DNA of 31,225 nucleotides, from positions 1-31,225 of IMG/VR virus record IMGVR_UViG_3300013138_000030; one strand, written 5' to 3'. Within the stretch, counting starts at the first letter, position 1. Each line of letters begins with the position of its first letter. Source of the stretch: a virus. Positions 23,826 through 30,689 of this stretch are shown here, piece by piece. The notes under the pieces were generated by a model, which had not been told where the DNA came from, made no database searches, and saw only the letters and a program-made list of their open reading frames with translations. A program made the position numbers and the translations under genes.

Positions 23826-25607
23826 TTACATTACCATCTCGGGATAACCGAGAGCTCCGTTGTTAATCATCCCATTCATCCCGCCAGTAGTGGCTTGGGC
23901 CTGGGCATTTTGTTGATTAGCAGATGCTTTCTTAGCCTCGACATCCGCGCCTACCTGTGCTGCTTGTAACTGATACCTCATTGCCTGAGCGTCGTTATAC
24001 GATTTCAACCTTTTTAAAAATTCCTCTCTCGATACAATCGCGTTATCCGGAGCGCCGTAAAGATCTCTCACCAACGGCATTGTCGCTTCATCATCCAACC
24101 AAAGCAACAACTCTGGTTTTACTCCGGAAAACCCCGCCGCGAATTGCCATAGCGAAATCAATCCTCGAACTTCTTCCGATCGAAGAATTCGAGCAGCAGG
24201 AGAAATAAACTCAATCGGGTATATCTCTACTCCGGCATCACGTAATTCTATTAATTCATCCGGAATCACTAAAGGCGTCCGGCCATTCGCCGTTAACTTA
24301 ATATATTCCGGAGACCCCGGCTCTACCCCAAGTTCACCTTCTTCCTCCAGAATGCTAAGAGTACGCCGAATAACAGGGATAAGCTTTTCATCTATCTGAC
24401 GACCAAAAATAGCCCCCTTCAAATCTGAACTTAGTTCGTTTCGGATTTGAGCCTCACCCAAAGTCATTCGGGTTTTATTATTCAAGTCAGTAAGTTTATC
24501 AACAAGAAAATGCGCGTTGATCTCAGTAGTCAACCATTCAATTAAGCTTACCAACGGAGTTAATGACCCCACATTACCAATCGGGCCAATAGGCGCCATA
24601 CCAGTAATCTTAGACGACGTTACGTCAATAGGGATAACTTTTCCAGCCGAACGATCAATCGTGCCGTTACCAAACGTCCCATCGTCTAAAACATACCACG
24701 AAGGAAAAACAGTCAGTTCACCGCCTTGAGTAAGAAGCTCTACAACACCATTAAGCTCAATGGTTGGGGAAAGCGCGTTCGTCCCCATTCCCCGACCATA
24801 CTCCTCACCCTCGTTTTTATACAAGCGGCTCACAATAATTGGATTGCCATTAAACCCAGCTCTCCGAACAACCGCCTTATCCTCTTCAAGAATATGGACT
24901 GACTCATAAGAATATTTTTCCGGGCCTAGAGTATTATCTTTCACATCAGCCCGAGGTTTAACAACCCAAAGAACTTTTAGCTTAGTTTCATAATCGTCTT
25001 TCTCAAGCAACTTTTTAACCTTATCAGTAAGCGCTGCTTCGCCATACTCATCTCTTAACTGAAACGCATTAAACTCAAATTCATAAAACTCTTTTACCAC
25101 CCGGCCACGAGCATCCTCAACTACATATAAATTTTTCAGCGGCAAGGCCCGGTACTCAACTTTATGCTTCTCCCCCGGTTTGGCCTTAAAAACCCCAATA
25201 GCATCAGTACCAAAAGACACAACTTCGGCCAACGCCTCCAATCGAGCAGTACCAAACGCAGCCTTTTCGTGCTCCATCTGGTCAGTCACCCGAGCGTTAA
25301 CTTCTTTATAAAAATCTTTTACCTCCTGAGTATCACGAGCTTGGCGAGGTTTAGGCACTCGAAAAGTTCGGGCTCCATTTTTCCAAATGGCCCCATCAAT
25401 AGCAGAAACCGCGGTGTGCATCGCTTGGCCGGCGGTATTATCGCAGACATCCTGATGTTCGTAAAAAGCGCCGGGAGTAGAAACTGTAGTAAAGCCTTGT
25501 TTCCGCTGGTAAATATACCGAGCAATTAGCTCCCACAGATTTTCCCACGGGGCTCTACGAGCTTTAACAGCAGAGAATTCTTTTAAATCCGCTTCTATTA
25601 CTGTCAT
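23826..25607 (-). CDS. Portal protein, head-to-tail connector (T7 gp8-like)
   Basis: The 593-aa protein opens ADLKEFSAVKARRAPWENLW and contains a series typical of T7-like portals: VCDNTAGQAMHTAVSAIDG, EALAEVVSFGTDAIGVF, YRALPLKNLYV, RLYKNEGEEYGRGMGTNALS, and the helix-rich end with NNKTRMTLGEAQIRNE. The C terminus is Gln/Ala-rich and flexible. The length is close to that of related portals. It forms the dodecameric DNA entry ring and packaging-motor platform. It starts at the stop of the small acidic gene. Confidence 0.93.
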   Translation of the reverse strand: MTVIEADLKEFSAVKARRAPWENLWELIARYIYQRKQGFTTVSTPGAFYEHQDVCDNTAGQAMHTAVSAIDGAIWKNGARTFRVPKPRQARDTQEVKDFYKEVNARVTDQMEHEKAAFGTARLEALAEVVSFGTDAIGVFKAKPGEKHKVEYRALPLKNLYVVEDARGRVVKEFYEFEFNAFQLRDEYGEAALTDKVKKLLEKDDYETKLKVLWVVKPRADVKDNTLGPEKYSYESVHILEEDKAVVRRAGFNGNPIIVSRLYKNEGEEYGRGMGTNALSPTIELNGVVELLTQGGELTVFPSWYVLDDGTFGNGTIDRSAGKVIPIDVTSSKITGMAPIGPIGNVGSLTPLVSLIEWLTTEINAHFLVDKLTDLNNKTRMTLGEAQIRNELSSDLKGAIFGRQIDEKLIPVIRRTLSILEEEGELGVEPGSPEYIKLTANGRTPLVIPDELIELRDAGVEIYPIEFISPAARILRSEEVRGLISLWQFAAGFSGVKPELLLWLDDEATMPLVRDLYGAPDNAIVSREEFLKRLKSYNDAQAMRYQLQAAQVGADVEAKKASANQQNAQAQATTGGMNGMINNGALGYPEMVM

Positions 25608-25825
25608 TAAAAAACCCCCGTACTTCCAGTCGGTGAATCAAGAACACCCGAAGGCGATGTAAAATATTTAGACAACCTAGCTAATCGACGAGAAGTAGAC
25701 TGCTCCTCTACACTATCCACTGTATCCACCACACCAGTGTCGACCGGCGCCGACTCTTCTTCATCGTCATCCATAAAAAATTCCGAAAACGGCCAAGTCA
25801 TTACCTCTAAAAAATCATCACTCAT
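25607..25825 (-). CDS. Small acidic virion-associated protein, 72 aa
   Basis: The first half is acidic (FMDDDEEESAPVDTGVVDTV). The second half is basic then Ser/Gly-rich: RRLARLSKYFTSPSGVLDSP and TGSTGVF. Short proteins ending in an LTSPxGVL-type segment precede portals in many podoviruses. A role in tail or head assembly is suspected but I cannot assign it. GGAGGT lies before the ATG, two bases after the terL stop. Confidence 0.65.
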   Translation of the reverse strand: MSDDFLEVMTWPFSEFFMDDDEEESAPVDTGVVDTVDSVEEQSTSRRLARLSKYFTSPSGVLDSPTGSTGVF

Positions 25826-25827
25826 TC

Positions 25828-28185
25828 TTACCTCCGAAAACTTCTAAGTGTAGATTTAAAATTCATTGTACTTTCAACACTACCACTTTTTGGAAGTTTG
25901 TCAAGTGGAATTTTTTTCCTGACCGGGTAAGCAAAAGTAAGGATCGCTGCTTCTAGATCGTTTGGCGAAAACTTTAATAGCTTTATGACATCATCTTTAG
26001 GAACCAAATACAGAACATTATTGCTTGATTCTTTTTCTTGCGGGATTGCTCCTACCTGAGCTAAAAATTTTCCGTCATCCGGAATAGACACATCCGGATC
26101 TAAAAACCATTCTCTAAAATCACAGTGCATTTGTACCCGCATATTTCGATGTCGAGTAGGGTCTATCGCTCTTTCACCAAAATGCACGCCCTTTACTAAG
26201 CGTTTTGAATAACCTAACTCGTGCAATCGATCCATCGCCCCGTGTTCATTAGTTACATCAAGTACAACAAGATCCGGATTTTCAATTTCAATAATCTTTG
26301 CAATCCGTCCGGCCAAACGCATATCACGTTCCGCCCCGTCATCCGCAGGTATCCGTTCAAAAGGATGTAAAATTTTTCCTGTCCTTCGCGCAATCGACGT
26401 CCAGTCTCCTGTACGGCCTTGATCAATCCCAATAATCAACGGAGCGGTGGGATCGGGCTCCACTTTTTTACCCCTAGCGACATACACACGAGCAAGATCA
26501 AAAAATCTACCCTCAGCTTTTACAAAAGCTTCTTCCGGGTTGAACGGGTACTCTTGAACGAACTTCCATTCCTGCCCACCAAACGACGCAATCTTTCTTC
26601 GCCGCCAAGCCAAATGTTGCAGAGTAAGCCCATCATTTTTATGCGCTTCCCAATATTTCTGCTCTTTTTCATCAAGATCTTTTTCCGCCAGCGGCATCGG
26701 GTCTTTGTATTCGTCTTGCCAATACCACGGAATAAAAATTAACATAAATCCATTAGTCCCAGCAATCGCCCCCATCACCAAATCATAAAAGAAATTCCCC
26801 GGGCCGTTAGCAGTACTCTCGAAGATCAATTCTGTTCCCACGACATCTGCAACTGTCTGCATCAGGCCTGTCGAAAGTTGATCAGCATTCTCATAAAAAG
26901 CAACCTCCGACCCGTGGAAAAGTTGCACTGTCATTCCTCTTCCAATCTGGGCTGACCCAGCGGTACCGACACTATACCCCGAACCATTGGACATACTCAT
27001 CGCCCGTTCGGTATCTTTCTCCAACGGCTGCTGAAGATCAGTGGGCAGATTCATCCGGAACTTCTGAGTCATACTAAAAATCTTAATTGTGCTTTCAACT
27101 TGATGGGCAAGCACATAGGCCGAAAGATTCCCCGTGAAATTGGTCCTATGAAAGAACCGGGCCTGAATATAAGTCGTACAATTATGGGTAACTAATCCTT
27201 CCGCGATATAGGTGCCGGTGGATGTTTGGATATCTACCAGTCTACGCTCTCCTAACATCTCAATTTTCTCAACCCGATGCCAACAATTTTGTGGAAGCTT
27301 TTTACCCACCCACCATTCTTGCCCGATAAAACGTGTAGGCCGGGATAGCCCAAAAAGCCGGAAAAGCGACGCCGCTTCGCCAATACTGATTGCGTGAACT
27401 GACCGTAGCCCGAATTTTGACCTACGAGGGCCATCATCACTAACTACACATCCCCCATAACCCTGGGTAACGCAGTGTTTCTTCATCCGCTCAAGAATCA
27501 AGCCGTCTATTTGAGAAATAGATAAATCTGCCCCCGTACGATTTTTATAATCAAATGACCCTTCTCCATCAACCATCCCCCCGAACCAGGCATCATCAAA
27601 ACTGGGTTCTCCCCAAGTTTTTGTAATCGCTCGAATCAAATCACCCTGTTTCAAAGCATCCCGTCTATCTGGCGTCTTCCCGTTTACGGAACGCCAACTT
27701 GGGTCAACTCCTGATTTTCGGGTTAACCATTTATGATCCCCCGAGCACACTACCGATCGCCCATCGTCAAGAGTAATACGATAGGCTATTTTTCGGGTAT
27801 ACCATTTCTTCTCAACTATTGCTGTTCGCATTTTCCGATGCTGGCCCCGGCCTAAACCCACGGAATTTTCATCACACGCGACAAGTCTTTGCCCAACCCC
27901 TATCTCTTTTATCCGCCTCCACTGTAAATCCGAAGTTAGAATCCGAGTATTAGGATCCAGGCATCCTTGCTGCCGCCCCTTCAATATTACCGCGCGTACC
28001 ATTCCCGTCCGCCGTTTTTGCTCCTCTACTTTCTCGTGGATATACATTTGGGCTTTGTTCAACACCAACGGACGGATTAAGCCGGCCTTATCCACTATCT
28101 TCAAACAATGTTGAGAATAAAAAGGTAGAACCTGAGCGAGTTTCCTCAACACTACTTCCTGCTGATACGTGAGCGCCTCTCTCAT
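25828..28185 (-). CDS. terL: Terminase large subunit interrupted by an intein
   Basis: The 785-aa translation consists of a 524-aa terminase split by a 261-aa intein (residues 75-335). The N-extein ends KGRQQG and the C-extein begins CTTYIQ, together the P-loop of this terminase group. ATPase motifs that follow are a Walker B strand VQLFHGSEVAF (about 420-430) and the coupling motif ESTANG (456-461). The nuclease domain has GIDQGRTGD (586-594), VVLDVTNEHG (640-649) and SPNDLEAAIL near the end. It packages DNA through the portal encoded downstream. The ATG overlaps the upstream stop by ATGA. No frameshift is present, so after splicing it should be functional. Confidence 0.95.
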   Translation of the reverse strand: MREALTYQQEVVLRKLAQVLPFYSQHCLKIVDKAGLIRPLVLNKAQMYIHEKVEEQKRRTGMVRAVILKGRQQGCLDPNTRILTSDLQWRRIKEIGVGQRLVACDENSVGLGRGQHRKMRTAIVEKKWYTRKIAYRITLDDGRSVVCSGDHKWLTRKSGVDPSWRSVNGKTPDRRDALKQGDLIRAITKTWGEPSFDDAWFGGMVDGEGSFDYKNRTGADLSISQIDGLILERMKKHCVTQGYGGCVVSDDGPRRSKFGLRSVHAISIGEAASLFRLFGLSRPTRFIGQEWWVGKKLPQNCWHRVEKIEMLGERRLVDIQTSTGTYIAEGLVTHNCTTYIQARFFHRTNFTGNLSAYVLAHQVESTIKIFSMTQKFRMNLPTDLQQPLEKDTERAMSMSNGSGYSVGTAGSAQIGRGMTVQLFHGSEVAFYENADQLSTGLMQTVADVVGTELIFESTANGPGNFFYDLVMGAIAGTNGFMLIFIPWYWQDEYKDPMPLAEKDLDEKEQKYWEAHKNDGLTLQHLAWRRRKIASFGGQEWKFVQEYPFNPEEAFVKAEGRFFDLARVYVARGKKVEPDPTAPLIIGIDQGRTGDWTSIARRTGKILHPFERIPADDGAERDMRLAGRIAKIIEIENPDLVVLDVTNEHGAMDRLHELGYSKRLVKGVHFGERAIDPTRHRNMRVQMHCDFREWFLDPDVSIPDDGKFLAQVGAIPQEKESSNNVLYLVPKDDVIKLLKFSPNDLEAAILTFAYPVRKKIPLDKLPKSGSVESTMNFKSTLRSFRR
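25877..25904 (-). promoter_or_regulatory. Possible promoter inside the 3' end of terL
   Basis: TTGACA (25904-25899), a 16-base spacer and TAGTGT (25882-25877) reproduce the two hexamers of the capsid promoter. It would serve the small acidic protein and the portal gene. It lies within coding sequence, so chance cannot be excluded. Confidence 0.3.
27181..27963 (-). mobile_element. Intein with a LAGLIDADG-type homing endonuclease domain
   Basis: Splicing motifs are complete: Cys1 and block A (CLDPNTRILT), block B with the histidine in VVCSGDHKWLTR, block F VDIQTSTGTYIAEG, and block G LVTHN followed by Cys+1. The endonuclease part has one clear LAGLIDADG motif, AWFGGMVDGEGSF (intein residues 125-137); a second motif is not evident, so the enzyme may act as a dimer or be degenerate. 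The element sits in phase within the P-loop codons of terL, a typical conserved insertion site. Confidence 0.94.
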
Positions 28186-28559
28186 AATTGGTCAATCGGA
28201 GCGACTACCTCCGCCTCTATCGGCTCCGCCCTGGCAATACCATCCAAAAACTCCCGGAGCGTTCCGGTGGCCTGTACAACTTGCTGAACTGGTTTACCCA
28301 TCAAACGATCTAAAAGCTTTGTCAGCGCGTCAACATCCCCATCCGCTGCTTTTTTAGCCGCTGAATACAGCGCCGCCTCAAGCAAAGTCATCCCTACCTT
28401 GTCAGCTTCCCGGCCAAGATAGGGTAAACCCACCGCCTCTTTAATCTGTTGAGTAATTTCAGAAGGAGAAAGCCCTCGGGAACCAGTGGGAACTACCTCA
28501 CCCCCAGGCAGGATAAGCGTATTCTTCCCTGCCGGATAAGTCAGCTCGTCTTCAAGCAT
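28182..28559 (-). CDS. Probable terminase small subunit-like protein, 125 aa
   Basis: The gene is immediately before terL and overlaps it by ATGA. The protein has LSPSEITQQIKEAVG, a helical middle with EAALYSAAKKAADGDVDALT, and LLDRLMGKPVQQV (residues 82-94). The last two resemble the C-terminal part of small phage proteins that precede large terminases (the GD...LLDR..GKP.Q pattern). A classic helix-turn-helix is not obvious. Small terminase or packaging accessory is the best guess from gene order. GGAGG lies before the ATG. Confidence 0.55.
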   Translation of the reverse strand: MLEDELTYPAGKNTLILPGGEVVPTGSRGLSPSEITQQIKEAVGLPYLGREADKVGMTLLEAALYSAAKKAADGDVDALTKLLDRLMGKPVQQVVQATGTLREFLDGIARAEPIEAEVVAPIDQL

Positions 28560-28577
28560 CCTTGAACCTCCGTGATA

Positions 28578-29186
28578 TTACAGGCTTTCGATCCCGGAAG
28601 GGCTCAGCGTATTATCGCGTTTCGTAGGAAGCTCACCTTCCTGGAGACCGTTCATCCGCATAAACTCGCGTTCCGCATTCCGGCGTTTATCTCTCTTGGC
28701 CTTGTTACGGAGAAACGCTTCCGGGTCTTGAACATACTCGAGCATATCCGAACGCAGGTCATCAATATCAACATAGTCGTCAACACTCAGCGGCATCCCC
28801 TCTTTGGAGATCTGAAACGCCAACTGCTTCTTAGACCGCAGAGTAATGGGGAGGTCAAGTTCTGACCCGTCAAGACTAATGATCTCGTCAATCACCACAA
28901 ACCGAACCCGGGCGAAATCCGGAAATTTCTTTGTCAGTAATACCGGAAGCAACCGGCGCTTCAACTGCCCGCGGACATTAATGAATGAGCGGTCTTCAAA
29001 TTTCTGAACGCCTTTATCGTCGGTACCAACATATTTTTTAGCGTGCTCGCGGAACATTTCCAGCGACGGAGAAAAAACATCCAGGGAAAATTCTTTGACT
29101 CCCTTATTGACGCTGTCTTTATAATAATACTGGCCGTGACAAACTAACTTAACCCCTTTTTCAAAACTATTTTTCTTTACCGCCAT
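28578..29186 (-). CDS. First gene of the late operon, unknown, 202 aa
   Basis: The product (MAVKKNSFEKGVKLVCHGQY) has an alpha-beta N-terminal two-thirds with FARVRFVVIDEIISLDG and SKEGMPLSVDDYVDIDDLRS, and a strongly basic tail (NKAKRDKRRNAEREFMR). No enzymatic motif is recognised. It follows the late promoter with a leader of about 60 bases and AGGGTGG before the ATG. Genes in this position often encode packaging or DNA-binding factors. That is only a suggestion here. Confidence 0.75.
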   Translation of the reverse strand: MAVKKNSFEKGVKLVCHGQYYYKDSVNKGVKEFSLDVFSPSLEMFREHAKKYVGTDDKGVQKFEDRSFINVRGQLKRRLLPVLLTKKFPDFARVRFVVIDEIISLDGSELDLPITLRSKKQLAFQISKEGMPLSVDDYVDIDDLRSDMLEYVQDPEAFLRNKAKRDKRRNAEREFMRMNGLQEGELPTKRDNTLSPSGIESL

Positions 29187-29253
29187 CTTGCACCACCCTT
29201 TCGTTTTCGGAATTCCGCGGCATCCGATAAGCCTTACAAATTCTGATGATTGA

Positions 29254-29282
29254 AGATTAGCAGAAAATTATACTCTTGTCAA
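29254..29282 (-). promoter_or_regulatory. Main late-operon promoter, sigma70-type with extended -10
   Basis: TTGACA (29282-29277), exactly 17 bases, then TAATCT (29259-29254) preceded by TGC, an extended -10. The -35 is embedded in the perfect 13-bp dyad CTCTTGACAAGAG. Transcription should start near 29247, about 60 bases before the first gene. No other promoter of similar quality precedes the packaging genes. Confidence 0.78.
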
Positions 29283-29591
29283 GAGAAATTTTATTTTTCC
29301 AGCCATCTATTTTTTCAGGATTTGAATTCTGTAAAAATTTTTAAATGAATTCTGTGAGTTATTGGATTTCGGAAAAATTTATATTTTATATCTGGGCGTG
29401 GGTGGCTTCCCCTCAGACACTGACACCCCCGAAGGATGCCTATACGTCCCGCTTAACACCCCGGGGGTGGATAAAGTCAAAAGCAATTTTAATAATGTAC
29501 AACAACCTATATGGGCGAATCAAAAACCTTTGAGCGGTAGAGTAACCCATATGAATATCAAGGCACGCACAGACACAACGGAGTGCCCGGA

Positions 29592-29627
29592 GTTGTGAGA
29601 ATTATGAGAGTTATATGAGTTATATGA
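29592..29627 (+). repeat. Iteron-like tandem 9-mers
   Basis: Four 9-base units in exact register: GTTGTGAGA, ATTATGAGA, GTTATATGA, GTTATATGA. The last two are identical. A related TATTAGATATG follows. The array is in non-coding DNA between divergent operons, where initiator or regulator binding sites are expected. Confidence 0.6.
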
Positions 29628-29703
29628 AGTATTAGATATGCTTGAGCGTTTTATTGGTAAATGTTGATAATGTTGAAGAAGCCCTATGCTTTCGGCGGAT
29701 TTT

Positions 29704-29801
29704 CTATACACTTATAGGAAATACTATACGCGCGGGCGCGTGCGTTCACATAATACACATTATTCAATATTCATTTTATTTATTTCTGGTAATGTATACA
29801 T
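29704..29801. promoter_or_regulatory. Cluster of four short dyads, candidate operators
   Basis: Dyads are CTATA/TATAG with a 4-bp gap (29704-29717), ACGCGC/GCGCGT with a 2-bp gap (29728-29741), ATAAT/ATTAT with a 4-bp gap (29750-29763), and the palindrome ATGTATACAT (29792-29801). The first three have centres 24 and 22 bp apart, close to two helical turns. No regulator gene is visible in the window. Confidence 0.4.
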
Positions 29802-29883
29802 AATCAAATGAGAGTAAGGCACTTCATCAATAGTATAAACAAACACACAGAACCCACAAGAATAAAATAAATCAAAATATTCC

Positions 29884-29912
29884 TTGACAAGATTAACACT
29901 CCGTGATATATT
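29884..29912 (+). promoter_or_regulatory. Strong sigma70 promoter of the right-arm operon
   Basis: TTGACA (29884-29889), a 17-base spacer and TATATT (29907-29912), with TG one base before the -10 (extended type). The -35 again lies in CTTGACAAG. Transcription should start near 29918-29920. It drives the small genes to the right and, if the genome is circular, may supply the left replication arm. Confidence 0.8.
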
Positions 29913-29925
29913 AAAAATGTCAAAA

Positions 29926-29951
29926 GGGCAAGCGGATGCCCAAGAATCCGC
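29926..29951 (+). promoter_or_regulatory. 5' leader with two mutually exclusive hairpins
   Basis: GGGCA (29926-29930) can pair with TGCCC (29937-29941). Alternatively GCGGAT (29932-29937) can pair with ATCCGC (29946-29951). The two stems share bases and cannot form together. They lie at the very start of the transcript, just before AAGGAG and the first ATG, so they may protect the 5' end or tune translation. Confidence 0.4.
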
Positions 29952-29966
29952 AAGGAGAAAAAAACA

Positions 29967-30131
29967 ATGAACAACCAAGAAATGGATCAGCAATTAGCTA
30001 AGCTATCCTTGCCAGAATTATTTCGCTTGCGTGATAGCTTAAAAGAGATCACCCGGATCATAGGTTTTAGCGCTCGCTATTTTCCATCACTAGCTGAGGT
30101 ACGCGCGGAATTAGACCGCCGGGCAGCGTAA
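29967..30131 (+). CDS. Small helical protein, first gene of the right arm, 54 aa
   Basis: The ATG follows AAGGAG (29952-29957) at normal spacing. The protein begins MNNQEMDQQLAKLSLPELFR and ends with ARYFPSLAEVRAELDRRAA; it appears fully alpha-helical with a charged helix-turn pattern. No family is recognised. The short length and first position suit an early host-takeover protein or small regulator, which is inference. Confidence 0.7.
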   Translation: MNNQEMDQQLAKLSLPELFRLRDSLKEITRIIGFSARYFPSLAEVRAELDRRAA

Positions 30132-30140
30132 TCAATAACA

Positions 30141-30152
30141 GCCCTTACGGGC
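30141..30152 (+). promoter_or_regulatory. Small hairpin before the second right-arm gene
   Basis: GCCC, loop TTAC, GGGC, in the 37-base gap before ATG 30169. It is followed by GAAAGGA, so the ribosome site stays free. No U-run follows; not a terminator. Confidence 0.4.
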
Positions 30153-30168
30153 AGAAAGGACGTAAAAA

Positions 30169-30558
30169 ATGAAAGTATCAGAACAGGAAAAAGCTGAAGC
30201 AATTAAGCAAGTCAAAAAATGGTTACCGGCTGGCAGCCGTGTTTATACTACATTAAGGCACGTTTCCGCCTCCGGTATGTACAGGCGGATTGCGGTTTTG
30301 ATTATCGCAAAAAACAGGTATTCCAAAGAGCGGGAGATAATCAATATCTCTTGGTACGTTGCCTGTATTTGTGGTTATAGAGACTGCGACGGCTCGGTGG
30401 GTGTGTCCGGCTGCGGAATGGATATGGGCTTCAGCATTGTTTATAATCTGGCAAGCGCCTTATACCCTCACGGCAACGGCAAATACATTACCGGACGCAA
30501 CGGAGACACAAAGCCGGAGACTGACGGCGGGTATTGCCTAAAACAAAGCTGGCTATAA
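30169..30558 (+). CDS. Conserved phage hypothetical protein with GCGMDMGF motif, 129 aa
   Basis: The protein has VYTTLRHVSASGMYRRIAVL in the N-terminal half and GCGMDMGFSIVYNLASALYP in the C-terminal half. That pair (HVSASGMxRRI and GCGMDMGF) is familiar from hypothetical proteins of many tailed phages; no function is known to me. The central CICGYRDCDGSVGVSGCG adds cysteines that could bind metal. GAAAGGA precedes the ATG. The gene ends only ten bases before the first base of the ribozyme core at 30569. Confidence 0.75.
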   Translation: MKVSEQEKAEAIKQVKKWLPAGSRVYTTLRHVSASGMYRRIAVLIIAKNRYSKEREIINISWYVACICGYRDCDGSVGVSGCGMDMGFSIVYNLASALYPHGNGKYITGRNGDTKPETDGGYCLKQSWL

Positions 30559-30564
30559 AATAAA

Positions 30565-30621
30565 CCCTCTGACGAGGCTCTAAGAGAGCCGAAACCACTT
30601 GAGAGGAGCAAGTGGTAAAGG
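30565..30621 (+). ncRNA. Hammerhead ribozyme (type I topology)
   Basis: The complete catalytic core is present: CTGACGA (30569-30575); stem II of six perfect pairs (30576-30581 with 30585-30590) with the usual G10.1-C11.1 closing pair and AAG loop; GAA (30591-30593); stem III of eight perfect pairs (30594-30601 with 30609-30616), including the required A15.1-U16.1; and the cleavage base A at 30617 (GUA triplet). Predicted cleavage is after 30617. Stems II and III have closed loops, so the open stem is I. Stem I is weak: U30568-A30618, a C-A mismatch, then two C-G pairs to 30621. Confidence 0.82.
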
Positions 30622-30625
30622 ATAA

Positions 30626-30671
30626 GCGGGAGAGCCCGCAACAAATTTATGCCGGTACCTTTACACCGGCA
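30626..30671 (+). ncRNA. Two hairpins downstream of the ribozyme cleavage site
   Basis: GCGGG/CCCGC with a 4-base loop (30626-30639) and a 7-bp stem TGCCGGT/ACCGGCA (30650-30656 with 30665-30671). They would form the 5' end of the downstream cleavage product, leaving AGGAGG and ATG 30690 single-stranded. Likely roles are 5' protection or spacing; no U-run marks them as terminators. Confidence 0.5.
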
Positions 30672-30689
30672 AAACAAGGAGGCGACACT

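Larger units (their letters stand above)
29286..29883 (+). other. Non-coding divergent control region
   Basis: About 600 bases separate the divergent promoters. It holds a 10-bp direct repeat TGAATTCTGT (29323-29332 and 29346-29355), a GC-rich palindrome around 29457-29469 (CACCC and GGGTG arms), four 9-mers in tandem (29592-29627) and a group of dyads (29704-29801). Open frames here lack ribosome sites and look like chance. AT-rich tracts and repeats suit a replication origin or operator region; neither is proven. Confidence 0.6.

Noticed and set aside
25828-28185. terL as a fusion or disrupted pseudogene with a separate endonuclease gene
   Set aside because: The insertion is in frame and has complete intein splice motifs at both ends, so it is an intein rather than a broken gene.
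29362-29598. 78-codon plus-strand frame (from a TTG) and an overlapping minus-strand frame at 29520-29711 in the control region
   Set aside because: Neither has a ribosome site, composition is repeat-driven (Asn/Ser/His runs in the minus frame come from the 9-mers), and I recognise no domain.
30612-30689. GTG start extending the cysteine-rich gene upstream
   Set aside because: The GTG lies inside ribozyme stem III and would be separated from its own ribosome site by cleavage; ATG 30690 has AAGGAGG.
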